From: Hexactinellida sp. DTS-2022
Lineage: Eukaryota > Porifera > Hexactinellida
Assembly (NCBI GenBank): GCA_028753945.1
Contig: JAPNXP010000001.1
Location: 15,738,501-15,802,500, forward strand
Length of the DNA stretch: 64,000 nt
Reading direction: 5' to 3'
The position numbers and the translations under genes are program-made. Below the pieces are notes generated by a model that had not been told where the DNA came from, did not search any database, and saw nothing but the letters and a program-made list of their open reading frames with translations. Shown one piece after another: positions 10,440-21,035 of this stretch (position 1 is the stretch's first letter; every line of letters begins with the position of its first letter).

Positions 10440-11809
10440 ATGGCCACTGATATACCAAATATAACTTTCGATAAAATGGCACAATTCGACAATGTCGCCA
10501 CTATCATCCACCAAACATTTGATCCCCTAATCGATCAGCTGATCGCGAGGAGGAACGCTCTCCTCCAGAGGGCCCGTGAGCTGCGAGAGGACCACTGGAA
10601 CAAAGAGGCCACTCGTATCGCTGCCATAGAAGAACTGGAAAGGGTACAGCAACAAATGCAGGAAATGAGCATAAAGGTAAACCCAAACCTAGAATTCCAT
10701 GAACAGGCCAAACAAGTCTACCAACAGGGCATTAAGAAACTGGGACCATCTGCCACATTCCTATGTCCCGTCTCCAGGTGTCAAAACACGGACACAATCC
10801 GACAGCTGATATCCGAGCTAGGAGAGATAGTCCCGTGTGAGATACCGGACTATTCTCTCAAGCGAGAACCGGTGATGACAGCTGGGAAGTTAGGTTATGG
10901 TATTAATGAGTTGAATGCCGCTGGAATAGCATTCGATGAATCCACTGAGCTAATGTACGTAGCAGATTGTTACAACATTCGTGTGCAAATAGTGTCTTTA
11001 AAGGGAGTGTTTGTGGCACAATTCAGGAATGATAAGCTCAGGTATCCATGGGCAGTGCCGTATCCACCAATTAAAAGTGGTCAGGTTAGACCGAGCTGGA
11101 TACAGTACCAACAGGGCCAAGGGTTCAGGTTAACCTGTCCAACCAACTAAAAGTGGTCAGGTTGAAACCTGACCAACCTGACCAGTGGCTACGGCCCTGA
11201 TGGGGAATAGCTGAAAATAATGAGTCAATATTCGTAACCGACACAGGGCACCATGCATTGTTCCAGTTCCGAAAGAAAGATTTCAAACTCATGAACAGAA
11301 CTGGAACTCAAGGCGACAAGGAGGGAGAGTTTAAATGGCCCCATGGACTTTGTATCTATACTAACGGAGATGTGTTAGTTGCAGATAGAGACAACCACAG
11401 AGTGTGCTTATACTCGAAACTCCTAAAGTTCAAGTCCTGTATCGGAATAGAACAGTTGTATTACCCTAGAGACGTTAAGCTTTCAGCTGATCGAATCGTG
11501 GTGCTAGACAGGAGTCCCAAATGTGTCCATTTCTTCTCTCAAGAAGGACACCCCCTCAGCTACTATGTCTCTCCAGGGCCAGAGGACTGTTTGGTCGCTA
11601 ACGCTCTCTTCTTCTGTTTGGACTCAGCTGGTAATATCATCATTAGCGACTATGGGAGTAATGCCATCAAGGTATATACGGAATCTGGACAGCATATTCA
11701 CACCATGAGAAGGGAAGAGATTATCAAGCCATATGGAGTTTGTATTTCTAAGTTTAGAACTATTTGTGTTGTGTCTCATAATCCTAACTATTCTCTGCAA
11801 TGCTTCTAA
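10440..11809 (+). pseudogene. Coiled-coil/NHL-repeat protein gene, disrupted by a transposon
   Basis: Single-exon gene starting at an ATG in good context (AAAATGGCC). The first part encodes about 205 gene residues: an N-terminal coiled coil (about residues 25-85, including the LERVQQQMQEM stretch), a cysteine-containing linker, then NHL beta-propeller blades (GIAFDESTELMYVADCYNIR). The reading continues at about 11205 in another frame with more blades (PHGLCIYTNGDVLVADRDNH, NIIISDYGSNAIKVY) and stops at 11807-11809. The break is a 147-bp MITE at 11053-11199. Removing it with one copy of its 5-bp duplication restores one frame across codons RYPW-GIAE. In the family, RING and B-box domains usually precede this coiled coil (TRIM-NHL proteins); none is seen here. 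Such proteins act as ubiquitin ligases or RNA/protein scaffolds, but the role of this one cannot be inferred. Apart from the insertion no lesion is visible, so inactivation looks recent. Confidence 0.85.
11053..11199. mobile_element. MITE inserted in the NHL coding sequence (5-bp duplication)
   Basis: TIRs CAGTGCCGTATCCAC and GTGGCTACGGCCCTG with inner inverted AAAAGTGGTCAGGTT motifs; 5-bp duplication ATGGG at 11048-11052 and 11200-11204. The reading frame fixes the duplication at about 5 bp, which suits the hAT group with 5-bp duplications (hAT5-like). A sibling lies at 61402-61547. Confidence 0.85.
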
Positions 11810-11899
11810 TCTGTTAGTGTTTATTATATGTTTACTTAAGCATTTCACTCAATAAATTTCACGAAGTGAATAAATTAAATCCATGTGTTTTACTCAAGT

Positions 11900-12400
11900 C
11901 ACGTGCGTGGAGGCATCCTAAATTTGAAAGGTTTTCTAGGAACGCGAAAATTGAGAGATACTCGAACATATTTATTACTAAACGAGGCCTTCGGCTCGGT
12001 CGCTTTGCAACGGATAACTCAAACGCCACGCGCTCTCGATTTTTTTCGAGTTTGATAAATAGATAATAAATAAGTAACATCAAATATGAAAAGATGAATT
12101 CGTAATCAGCATACTTGTTTACCTATAATATCTGTTGGAAGCTAGCCTTTAAGTTCATTTTGAATCTTCATTAATTTGTTTACATTTTTTTGCCAACAAC
12201 AACAATAAATATTCATATTATAAAATTTAAATGCGAAATTCGTAATCAGCAGACGTACGTACTTGTTTACATATTATAACATTTGGAAATTAGTTTCTCA
12301 AATATAAATACGGTTTCAATTCCGCCATCTCTTAAATACAATCGGACAAACAAACAAACAAGCAAAAAGAATAATATAAAATATATAGATAGATAGATGT
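11900..12400 (+). repeat. R1 fragment followed by R3 repeat
   Basis: An R1 block (CGAGGCCTTCGGCTCGGTCG near 11982) precedes two R3 units (GCGAAATTCGTAATCAGCA near 12232) and the usual (A)CAAACAAACA tail near 12350. Non-coding. Confidence 0.6.
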
Positions 12401-12488
12401 AATTATACAACAGATAATGTAACACCTTGCAAATTAGGCCACATAAAATAAATTACTAGTTTTTCAACCATAATTTCGAGGAAATTGG

Positions 12489-13140
12489 GACGGTGTCGGA
12501 GTGCCAGCGGTCCCCCCGTGTCAGATGTCCCCCCGGACTTGTGGCCCTAGGGTCAGATGTCCCCCCGGACATGTAGCCCTAGGACCAGCTGTCCCCCTCA
12601 GGGTTAGATGTCCCCCAATCGGACTACTTTAATGTAGAATATGAAACTATAGTGATGTGCATTGTGAAATTTATTGTTCTGGGACCCTAGTGTGAGGTTT
12701 CTGAGGGAAGACATCTGACCCTGATGGGGGACATCTGACACTAGGGCCACTGGTCCGGGGGGACAGCTGGCCCTAGGGCCACAGGTCCGGGGGGACATCT
12801 GACACTAGGGCCACTGGTCCGGGGGGACATCTGACACTAGGGCCACTGGTCCGGGGGGGACATCTGGCCCTAGGGCCACTGGTCCGGGGGGGACATCTGG
12901 CCCTAGGGTGAGGAGTCCGAGGGGGGGACATCTGACCCTGATGGGGGACATCTGACACTAGGGCCACTGGTCCGGGGGGGACATCTGACCCTAGGGCCAC
13001 TGGTCCGGGGGGGACATCTGGCCCTAGGGTGAGGAGTCCGAGGGGGGGACATCTGACCCTGATGGGGGACATCTGACACTAGGGCCACAGGTCCGGGGGG
13101 ACATTATTTAGGGGGGACCGCTGGCACTATGACAACGGTC
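12489..13140. mobile_element. GC-rich foldback element with minisatellite core
   Basis: AGTGCCAGCGGTCCCCCC at 12500-12517 is exactly inverted as GGGGGGACCGCTGGCACT at 13111-13128; weaker inverted similarity extends about 10 bp further on each side. The left arm has C-rich copies of the repeat unit and the right arm G-rich copies. Coding frames read from it are artefacts of the repeat. Confidence 0.75.
12700..13110 (+). repeat. G-rich minisatellite, ~33-bp unit, about 14 copies
   Basis: The unit combines ACATCTGACACTAGGGCCAC with TGGTCCGGGGGG. Variants carry ACATCTGGCCCTAGGG, ACATCTGACCCTGATGGGGG or GTGAGGAGTCCGAGGGGG, and a three-unit block of variants recurs about every 120 bp. G-runs of 5-7 suggest G-quadruplex potential. 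Confidence 0.85.
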
Positions 13141-13215
13141 TTAATCTTGTTCTGGTTGAATTGAGGTTAGTATTGTATTTGTATCGAGCTATAGGAAGTG
13201 CTACCATTTGTCATG
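13138..13215 (+). repeat. Dispersed repeat shared with 46738-46815
   Basis: CTTAATCTTGTTCTGGTTGA, ATTGAGG, TAGTATT and a downstream TACCAT block occur in the same order at 46738-46815. Unclassified. Confidence 0.55.
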
Positions 13216-13348
13216 CTGCTAGTTAGAGTTAACGAGTTAATGTTAATATTTCGCTTCTAAGCCCCAAAACACGTACAGTATTTGTTTTTATCTAATCAAT
13301 AGATGAGTATTATAATTTGAGGTGATTACAGCAGTATTAATAGTACAC

Positions 13349-13637
13349 AAGCGATTCACAACCTTTTTCAGTCAATCTGTGGACCCCTCCCATTCAGAGG
13401 CGTAGCTAGGCCTGCATGAAAGTGCGGTACTGGTAGATTATGGTTGCGGCATTTCCGCACTATAGTATTATACTAATGGACATTTTTGTGGGCACAAATT
13501 TTTAGGGTGCGGCCTGTGCCCCAAGTGCCGCACCCTGGCTACGCCTCTGCTCCCATTGACCCGTAATACATCTTGTGTCCCTTACAGACGTCCGTGGATC
13601 CCCAAGGGTTCCATGGATCCCAGGTTGGGAACTACTG
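13349..13637. mobile_element. hAT-like MITE, outer of a nested pair
   Basis: AAGCGATTCACAACC ... GGTTGGGAACTACTG with flanks TAGTACAC (13341-13348) and AAGTACAC (13638-13645), 7 of 8 identical. Interrupted by the element at 13395-13549. Confidence 0.8.
13395..13549. mobile_element. hAT-like MITE, inner of a nested pair
   Basis: TIRs CAGAGGCGTAGCTAGG and CTGGCTACGCCTCTG; perfect 8-bp duplication CTCCCATT at 13387-13394 and 13550-13557. 155 bp. Confidence 0.9.
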
Positions 13638-13689
13638 AAGTACACTTATGCTAGTGATTAATATACAGTAGACTCCATCATATAGACCA

Positions 13690-13939
13690 CAATTCAATTG
13701 AGAGAGTGTTTATTGATAAATACAAACAAGAAAATAACAAATAAACACTAAAGTTAGTTCCAAATACGAATAAACAGATAAGAACGAGAGGAGACTGGAG
13801 AGGAGAGGAATTTGAGGTGTAGTCTAGAGGAGACAGAGAAGGTATCAAACAGAGGGAGTGGCTAACCAAGTGGCTAATAACTATCTGTATAGCAGTTGTT
13901 AGGTAAATATAGATGCAGTGGTTAATGGCTCTTATAGAA
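13690..13939 (-). other. Putative 3'UTR exon of NLR-A
   Basis: On the minus strand this follows an acceptor-like CCACTAACAG and ends near AATAAA (13714-13709). The segment is homologous to 39920-40096 downstream of NLR-B (shared GTGTAGTCTAGAGGA, GGTATCAA, AATGGCTCTTATA-like blocks). Conservation next to both paralogues supports a transcribed 3' end. Not transcript-verified. Confidence 0.6.
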
Positions 13940-14915
13940 CTGTTAGTGGAAGTTAAATATAACTTAGAGTCAAATGGAAATTCGGTTTAGAATGTTGTAA
14001 ACAACACAAAACAACGGTAGAAAGTAGCCAGATTTTTTAATAAAAACGCCGATGATCGGTGGATAAGTAAACTCGAAGTTATTGACATGATACATAGTCG
14101 TACTACAACTTATTTTACACAGACAGCTTCAGTAATGCAATGATTATTGAGTAAAGCGATACGATTTTTGACAGCTAATATATTCTCAGATTTCCCAATA
14201 TGTTAAGGAATGTTACTTAAATCCATTAAAAGTTCCTATCTCCGATGTTAGAATAATTATCTATTTGCAATACCGTTCACAATGCTATACATATTGATTA
14301 ACCTAGTGAATAATGAATACGGGGAAGGCGGATGTGGAAATGTCAATTATTTAGAAGATAGCAAGTCAAATTCAATTTTTTTTCTAAAGATACAAGTAAT
14401 ATTTCCTATATTGAATACATACCTTTTCTATTTAGTAAAGTAGTATAAAGAAAGAAACCATTAAAGTGCACAGTAATAGTCAAGTCATGATTAAAGGGTA
14501 GTAATTCTCTCATGTAAATAGTAAATCTGTCATGGATAGAGAACATCTATGGTACTAGTAATAGAGGTAGGTAGTAAACATAAACTGTCATACAACAGGT
14601 CAAAGTATTGCTATTCAAGTCTAAATTTGGTAAATATTAAAAATATTTTGTTTAATTTTAAAAGTATTCGCTTAAAAAATTTAGAGGGTTAAGATTTGGT
14701 TAATAGTTTCAGCTAAGTACCTAATGTATATATATATATATCACGCGCTCGTGATATATATTCTGGAAGTAAGCGCATACAATAAATAAGTACCTCAAAA
14801 TAACATATTTTGTTTTATCGAATTATCCGCTTAATCTTGTCAAATTATCCTCGGACAAAAGTGACCCAATTAAGCGGAGTAGACATTATTAACAGTTAAT
14901 AAAGTGAATACATAC
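13940..14915 (-). other. Putative 3'UTR intron of NLR-A (976 bp)
   Basis: Donor AAG|GTATG (first intron base 14915) and acceptor ..CTAACAG (last base 13940), read on the minus strand. The donor lies 21 nt after the NLR-A stop codon. NLR-B has the same arrangement at 40097-40305. The intron contains an AT hairpin around 14727-14761 and a pogo-like MITE end (CCGCTTAATC ... AATTAAGCGGAGTAGAC, 14829-14884). Confidence 0.6.
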
Positions 14916-14936
14916 CTTAATAGCAGAGATGAGAAG

Positions 14937-17900
14937 TTACCACAACTTAAGCTCAATACCAAACTCATCAGCTGTATCCTTGAGTAATGAGATAGGATCT
15001 CTGTCAGGTTCAGATAGTTCACTGACTGTCAGTGTCTCCAGATGTGAGACAGTTGGAATTAGGTTAGCTAGAGGCTCACAGGATAGAGAAGTCAGCCTAC
15101 AGTCATATAGCATTAGACTCCTAATAGCAGGATGGTATATCAGGCCTTCACAGAGAGAAAATAATCCTGTGTCATAGAAGGAGACACTAGAGAATTCCAA
15201 CTCAACTATTGACTTCATATGTTTAACAGCTCTACTCCAGTGAGTGACGTCGTTAGATGGTAGAGTAATGTCAAATAGCTTTAGCTGAACTAAATTAGTG
15301 CAAAGTTCCAAACTATTGAGAAGCAAACTCCAATTATTCAATCCAATTCTGTGCAAATGATACAAATCCATTCCTCTTAATGAGTGTCTGTTCCCATTAA
15401 TAATCTGTAACAAATAATCACAGTAAGTTGTGTCTTCTGCTCTACTATCTGCTATCCGTAGATAAGTTAGATTTGACAGATGCCTAATTGCAGGTAGCAG
15501 TGAGTATTTATCGAATGCAATCTCTTGTAGCTGAGAGAACTGAGGTAGCACAGCTGTTAGGCTAGGAATGAGTTCAGAAGGAATCTTATTGAGGTGAAAT
15601 ACACTTAGTTGTGTCGCCTGACACAGAGCTGGTACCATAGTGTCGTAATTAGTAGCATATGCCTCAACAAATAACCATTGAATAGCAGAGAAATGATTAG
15701 TTACATCCTGAAGAGCTTGATGTGAATATTTATTCCTATATAGCCTCAAGCTGTCGGTAATCTGATTGGTTGGTGTAGGAAAGAGATGAACATCGGTCTC
15801 AGCTCTGAAATTACAGCTGGTTAGCTCAATACTAACTTTAGTGTTAGACTTCATTCCTGTCTCTCTAATTGTTTCGGTATAGGATACGACTGTAGTGGAA
15901 TCTTTCCTATGGAAGCGCAATGCTAACAATTTAACGGAACAAATTCCCATTTTCTCTATCAAAGATTTGAACTGAATTGGATTGATGCGACTAGTGTCGA
16001 TGTAAATGAGCTGAATTCGAGTAACAAGTTCGAGAGACTGACAGAAACAAAACCATTCATTAGGAGAAATGGCTTGTTGCACATAGAGGTATATGTGAGT
16101 AGGGAAATATTGTTTAAAGTTGTTTAACCAGGTAGCTAATGAAATTGAATTTGTTTCATATACAATGGCGATTAATTCGAAAAATATTTTAGTGAATTCT
16201 TCCCACACACTCATGCCATATATATCTTGATATCTTAGCTGATAAGTAATGGGCATTCCAATCATAGGGATTGGTCGCGGGGTTAGGTGTCTGTACATAA
16301 TGACAAGCAAAACAGCTGCTTTTTCTGTCACGAGCCCGCACAGGAATCTCGTCACCATTTTGAAAAGCGAGAAGTTATCAACTGAGTGGGATATGTACCT
16401 GATGCTGAAGCACTGCTTTGTCCAGGAAGTGTTGCTAACCCAGTGAGCAGAGACGAACTCCTGCATGGTCAGATGTACAAATGTCCACACCTTGGTTATC
16501 AACCCGACAGAGTTAGTTCTGTAGTGCTCATGCGCTAGACCTAAGCACTGACTGGGGTATACATCTTGTCCGATTGTTAGAGGCACGTTTTCCTCCGAGG
16601 TTAGTTCTCTGTTCGCTACCCCGAGCATTGCGATGAATCCTACTTTACTTAGGCATTCAAGTATGTCGGCATGGAGATCGGATATTCGTTCCACCCGTGT
16701 GAATTCTGGTAGTCCCGTTCGGGCCAGTTCTCTCCTTATCAGGTAAAGCGTTAATTCGTAGTAGAGGTTTGTCAGAGTGTTAATGAGAGTGGAATCTTCT
16801 CCTTTCAGTAGAGCTGCGAAAAGGGACGCATTTACTGGGATTAACGAGAGCTGATCCATTTCGTCGTGTCGCTTTAGCAAACTCTTGCATTCCTCCAGTT
16901 TCTTTTCGTTTCGTATTTGTTTCTCGAAGTATAGGTCTCTGTTGGCTGGCGAGAACCCAAGCACCTGGTAGTACCTGTTCACTTTCAATTCGTGTGCAGA
17001 GGAGATGTCAGTCCATGCCCCGGGGCGACTCGTTAGAATTATGGTTGCTTTTATCATGGTTTGACGGGTCAGCAGCAAACATAGCAATGTTTTCTCGAAT
17101 GGCACTTTCCTGGTAAACTCATCTAGTCCGTCAATAATGAACAGGACTCCGTCTCCACTCGATTCATTCAAGTGCTTCGCCAAATCATTTGTCCAACTGG
17201 GTCCAACCGGCAATCCCAGACATATCCATTTTTGTATAAATACCGAGTCGACTTTCTTATCCTCCTGAATTCTTGCTACCTCCATGGAATGCCATTCTTC
17301 ATTGCGGCAGGGAATTGAGATTGAGTATTGAATCCCGGTTAGTTCGTTACTGCTAAATCTGAGAGCTGTTCGCTTCGCCAGGAATGTTTTTCCACAGCCG
17401 GGGTTGCCTATGATGCACCAAATTTCCGGATTTTTAGATTCATATGTCGTCAATTCTTTTGTGAAGTCAACTGGCTTTATTGTTACTTCATTTTTCGAAA
17501 TCTTTCTGAGATATGCAATCTCGTTGTAGGTTGTTTCATCTTTGAAATTAATGGGTCGAGGTTTCTCTTTTAGGATTGTTAATTCGATGAACACCTCTGC
17601 TAGATTAACCGATACGACATCTCCTAGCATTTGTTGAACTGTACTGTGTTGGATTTGTAAGAAATCTTTCAAATTCGCATCCCACTGTTTCATTTCTTTG
17701 ACCTGACTTGTAAATTCTCGCTTAAATTTGTTTTCAAATTCACCATCATCCATTTGGATGAATAGATTCTTATAAGCCAGAAGTTTTCTCACGACATCCT
17801 CCCTCTGGATTCCTTTAATGATTTCACAAAGTGCACTCAGGTCTTTCTTAACCATACCTTTCGCCATTAGCAGGCTCAGTGTATCAGCAAAATTAACATT

Positions 17901-18281
17901 TTCCATTGTATCGGATGTTACTGTCATGTAAATGAGTAGCCATTGCACATTAGTAATTTCTGATTTCAAAAGTTGTACCAGTGTTGTAATGGATAACTTT
18001 TCTTCTTCTTGGAACTCAGTCCCGTCGGGCGAGGAATTACAAAGCCATTGAACTTTACATGCTTTTTCCGTTAATTCAGGCCTCACACGCTTTAGGGCCA
18101 AATAAAAAAGGAATGGTTTGTGTCCCGTCCATCTTTTGATTGCAAAAAGAAACTTCGTAACTTGCGACAAATCTTCACACAAAGCTTCTGGTATTCCAAT
18201 TTCATTTCGTATTTGCTTCACATCACCATTTGTTAACTCATTCGATAGCTCTGTCAACGCAGTTAGTTCAGAGATATCCAT
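14937..18281 (-). CDS. NLR-A: tandem DED-like / NACHT / LRR immune receptor
   Basis: Predicted cytoplasmic pattern-recognition receptor of 1,114 residues in one coding exon. Two death-fold modules come first: about residues 1-76 ending in RPEL, and about 98-175 ending in REDV, resembling the R-x-D-L signature of death effector domains. A linker with the VFIELTILKEKPR segment leads to the NACHT ATPase: Walker A GNPGCGKT (292-299), Walker B LFIIDGLDEF (380-389), sensor LTSRPGAW (416-423), and WTFVHLTMQEF (599-609) after the helical region. The C-terminal 220 or so residues form leucine-rich repeats. The open frame begins 26 codons upstream at 18359, but those codons read an intron/transposon end. 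The ATG at 18281 aligns with NLR-B and sits 17 nt after an acceptor. Ligand and partners are unknown; NLRs of this shape normally oligomerise on ligand binding and recruit DED proteins such as caspases or adaptors (family knowledge). Confidence 0.93.
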   Translation of the reverse strand: MDISELTALTELSNELTNGDVKQIRNEIGIPEALCEDLSQVTKFLFAIKRWTGHKPFLFYLALKRVRPELTEKACKVQWLCNSSPDGTEFQEEEKLSITTLVQLLKSEITNVQWLLIYMTVTSDTMENVNFADTLSLLMAKGMVKKDLSALCEIIKGIQREDVVRKLLAYKNLFIQMDDGEFENKFKREFTSQVKEMKQWDANLKDFLQIQHSTVQQMLGDVVSVNLAEVFIELTILKEKPRPINFKDETTYNEIAYLRKISKNEVTIKPVDFTKELTTYESKNPEIWCIIGNPGCGKTFLAKRTALRFSSNELTGIQYSISIPCRNEEWHSMEVARIQEDKKVDSVFIQKWICLGLPVGPSWTNDLAKHLNESSGDGVLFIIDGLDEFTRKVPFEKTLLCLLLTRQTMIKATIILTSRPGAWTDISSAHELKVNRYYQVLGFSPANRDLYFEKQIRNEKKLEECKSLLKRHDEMDQLSLIPVNASLFAALLKGEDSTLINTLTNLYYELTLYLIRRELARTGLPEFTRVERISDLHADILECLSKVGFIAMLGVANRELTSEENVPLTIGQDVYPSQCLGLAHEHYRTNSVGLITKVWTFVHLTMQEFVSAHWVSNTSWTKQCFSIRYISHSVDNFSLFKMVTRFLCGLVTEKAAVLLVIMYRHLTPRPIPMIGMPITYQLRYQDIYGMSVWEEFTKIFFELIAIVYETNSISLATWLNNFKQYFPTHIYLYVQQAISPNEWFCFCQSLELVTRIQLIYIDTSRINPIQFKSLIEKMGICSVKLLALRFHRKDSTTVVSYTETIRETGMKSNTKVSIELTSCNFRAETDVHLFPTPTNQITDSLRLYRNKYSHQALQDVTNHFSAIQWLFVEAYATNYDTMVPALCQATQLSVFHLNKIPSELIPSLTAVLPQFSQLQEIAFDKYSLLPAIRHLSNLTYLRIADSRAEDTTYCDYLLQIINGNRHSLRGMDLYHLHRIGLNNWSLLLNSLELCTNLVQLKLFDITLPSNDVTHWSRAVKHMKSIVELEFSSVSFYDTGLFSLCEGLIYHPAIRSLMLYDCRLTSLSCEPLANLIPTVSHLETLTVSELSEPDRDPISLLKDTADEFGIELKLW

Positions 18282-18949
18282 TTGACAATGGTGGAGCCTA
18301 GAGGGAGATACAGTATAATATTGGATAAATACGCTGACCGGCCAAAAGTATTTGAACAACAGGAATTATATTCCAGACACAATATGCTTCTAATAGTGTT
18401 GAAGGCTGTTTAAACTACTCTAAAATGTAGTTTAATTTATTGTTATGGTTCTAAACTTCATAACATAGTTATTTTAAGTCAATTATTTACATTATTTATG
18501 AAGTGGCATATGTGTTCCTGCCACTTGCCACTTATGGCACAAGTGGCACAAATAGGAATGTGGCTGTATCTCAGTGGTATCTCAGTGGTAGAAATTGTGA
18601 ACCTAGAGTTTATTATACTATGTAGTAATCAAATCTGCAATCTGAATTTGTATATTCTAATTGCCTTATAATGATCAGAAATTATATTTTTAATTAGCTA
18701 AATTTAAATTCAAATATTTGCCATTTTATACTTAACATATCATTTTATGTCAACATCCATTTTGAAGCATCTACTGATGTTATTATGTTGCTAGAAGCTT
18801 GAATATATGAATCCATAATACTGATGTTCAAATCCTTTTGGCCGTGAGTGCACATTAAAAGCGACGCCGATTGATTTTTGATACTAACCAAGCCTGCAGA
18901 AAAATGTAAACAAACTATTTTAGAGCTGGTATACACAGCGGAAATTATA

Positions 18950-19085
18950 GGAAACAAGTTAAAAGTATGGAAAATGGTGGAAAGGGATGTATATAACATT
19001 GACAAATTCTTTACAAACTATATAATCACCGGTTTACGAGGGGTAATACCGCATAGCGGCCGTAAACTTGAGGTGTGCATACGAA
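18950..19085 (-). repeat. R1 fragment
   Basis: Degenerate R1: AAACAAGTTAAAAGTATGGAA, GGAAAGGGATGTATATAAC, then CCGCATAGCGGCCGTAAAC and TTGAGGTG, in the same order as 750-921. Confidence 0.6.
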
Positions 19086-19175
19086 TCCAATATCAGTCGA
19101 TTATGGCTAGTACAAACATACCTGGTTAATAAAGAGTACATAATAAAAAGTACATTCTTATAATAAATTGATATA

Positions 19176-19328
19176 CAGTGGACTCCCGTTATAACCAAGT
19201 CGGAATCGAAATGGCTATTTTCCCCCAGGCACTAAATGCATTAAAATTATTATCCGCTTATAACTAATATCCGGAGATAACGAAGAAATTTACAGTCCCA
19301 AGCAAGTAGTTATAACGATAGTTCACTG
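19176..19328. mobile_element. pogo-like MITE
   Basis: CAGTGGACTCCCGTTATAAC ... GTTATAACGATAGTTCACTG flanked by TA (19174-19175, 19329-19330). A fragment of the same family (CCGTTATAACCAAGTCGG) lies at about 19632. Confidence 0.85.
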
Positions 19329-19330
19329 TA

Positions 19331-20580
19331 AAATTAAAAATTACAGCTGTGCTGACATTTCTTGTTGAAATAGTGCAGCAACTCAAATTTAATTTGGTTA
19401 AATTCTGTTTGAGTTACAGTTACAGTTGAATAAAAAAAGATGACAGTCACGGTAACAGTTTAAAAAAGATTACATTTGGTAACAGTTAATAATACAGTTA
19501 TTGTCACAGTTATTTTCTATATGGCTCAATGGTTGAATAGGGTTTACTTTATATATTATAAATTATGGGTCAGTGTCCAATAGGTTTGTGTTTGTAGAAA
19601 TTTAGTGAACAATTTCATATTAAAGTTAACTCCGTTATAACCAAGTCGGATATAACGAAGTACCTGCTTATAACGAAGTCGTTCAATGGTCCGGAAATCT
19701 TTCTATCTTATATTATGTGTAAATATGTTTGTTTATCCAAATACACATATTAATTTCAAACTTTCAATGAGAAATGGAAAATTGAAATACAAGTTTGGGG
19801 ATTATCAGAGATTGAATCTGCAATTACGAATAATTTACACTAAATAGAAGCAATTTTAATTACCAACTTCAAGCAGTCTACTTCCACTAAATTCAGTTCA
19901 ACACTAGTATTTCCTCTGTAATTATCCTCATTAATAACATTTAGAGGTGAGCAAGGCTTGGGTAAAAATTCCTGCGAACTTTAATTGAAATTGATGACTT
20001 TTAGTTTAGTTTTAATTTATGTTGGAGAATAATATACTTCAGTTACAGACTTACAGTACAGTTTAGAAAACGCGCTAAAAGCTATTTCAGTGGATTTAAT
20101 TTACTGTTCTATTTCAGTTTTAGTTTGCAGCACTATAATGGATACACTATTAGTCAACTAGGAAAATATTGTGCCTCCCAATTGGCACAGTTATAACTTT
20201 ACTTTTTATCCCTTCATGTAAATTGGCAGCAGAGTATTCTTAAAGTTTGATAAACAAGTATAACTTCAGATCATCCGACTTTGAAAATTAATTAATTTCT
20301 TGTTTGTGCAAGTTTGTAATGTGATCACTGGTTACTGATTTACTGCAACTATTATATTCTAATGAGACATACATGTATTTGTTAACTAGTACAAGGGTAT
20401 CAAACTCAAATCGATCAAGCATACAAACAAGGGGGGATCCATAAACTTCTGGCTTGGGATCTAGACCGAGCGTGGCGACCGATCACTAAGAGTGTCCAGG
20501 GGCCTATGTCCAATGAATCTTTACTCAGATGGGCTCAAATATCAATATCTAGAGTTCGATATTAAAAACCTTCAATAAGG
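19331..20580. other. Intronic/intergenic, no gene seen
   Basis: AT-rich sequence with the pogo-like fragment near 19632 and no reading frame of note. Confidence 0.45.
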
Positions 20581-21035
20581 TCTAGGTGCCGACCAGGGTT
20601 TTACATGCCTTAATTTTTTTACTCCCCATAAGCCTTGTTTTTTTAGTTTTAGGAAAAAATAGTATGGCAAGTATGATAAATGAAAAAAGCGAAATATAAA
20701 AATTAAGGCGAGTAAAATTATGCATGTGTGCCAGAAAAACTTTTTAGGCTCGTAAATAAATTTATTAGATGGTTAAAAATTAAGGCGTGTAAAACTTAAG
20801 GAAAGTAAATTAAGGCGTGTAAATATTTGGTGAACAATAGATATTCGAAACACGTGCTTTTTTGAAGTTTAGTGGCAAAGGTGTAATATGTTAATAAAAT
20901 CTCTAATTACGAAAAAGCTAATAATGGTGTTTTACATAGTATAGTAAATAGTAATTGTGTAAAGTGTAATTTGAAACATTGTGGCTAAATAAGTTTTATT
21001 AATATTTAATTAACTTAATTAAAGGTTGCTATATG

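Noticed and set aside
12773-13088. Open minus-strand frames giving proline-rich repeats (PPGPVAL-type)
   Set aside because: They read through the 33-bp G-rich minisatellite; the repetitive protein is a by-product of the unit and no gene signals flank it.
18282-18359. Upstream ATG giving 26 extra residues to NLR-A
   Set aside because: The extra codons read a transposon-like end and an acceptor-like tract, have no counterpart in NLR-B or NLR-C, and would disrupt the DED-like start.
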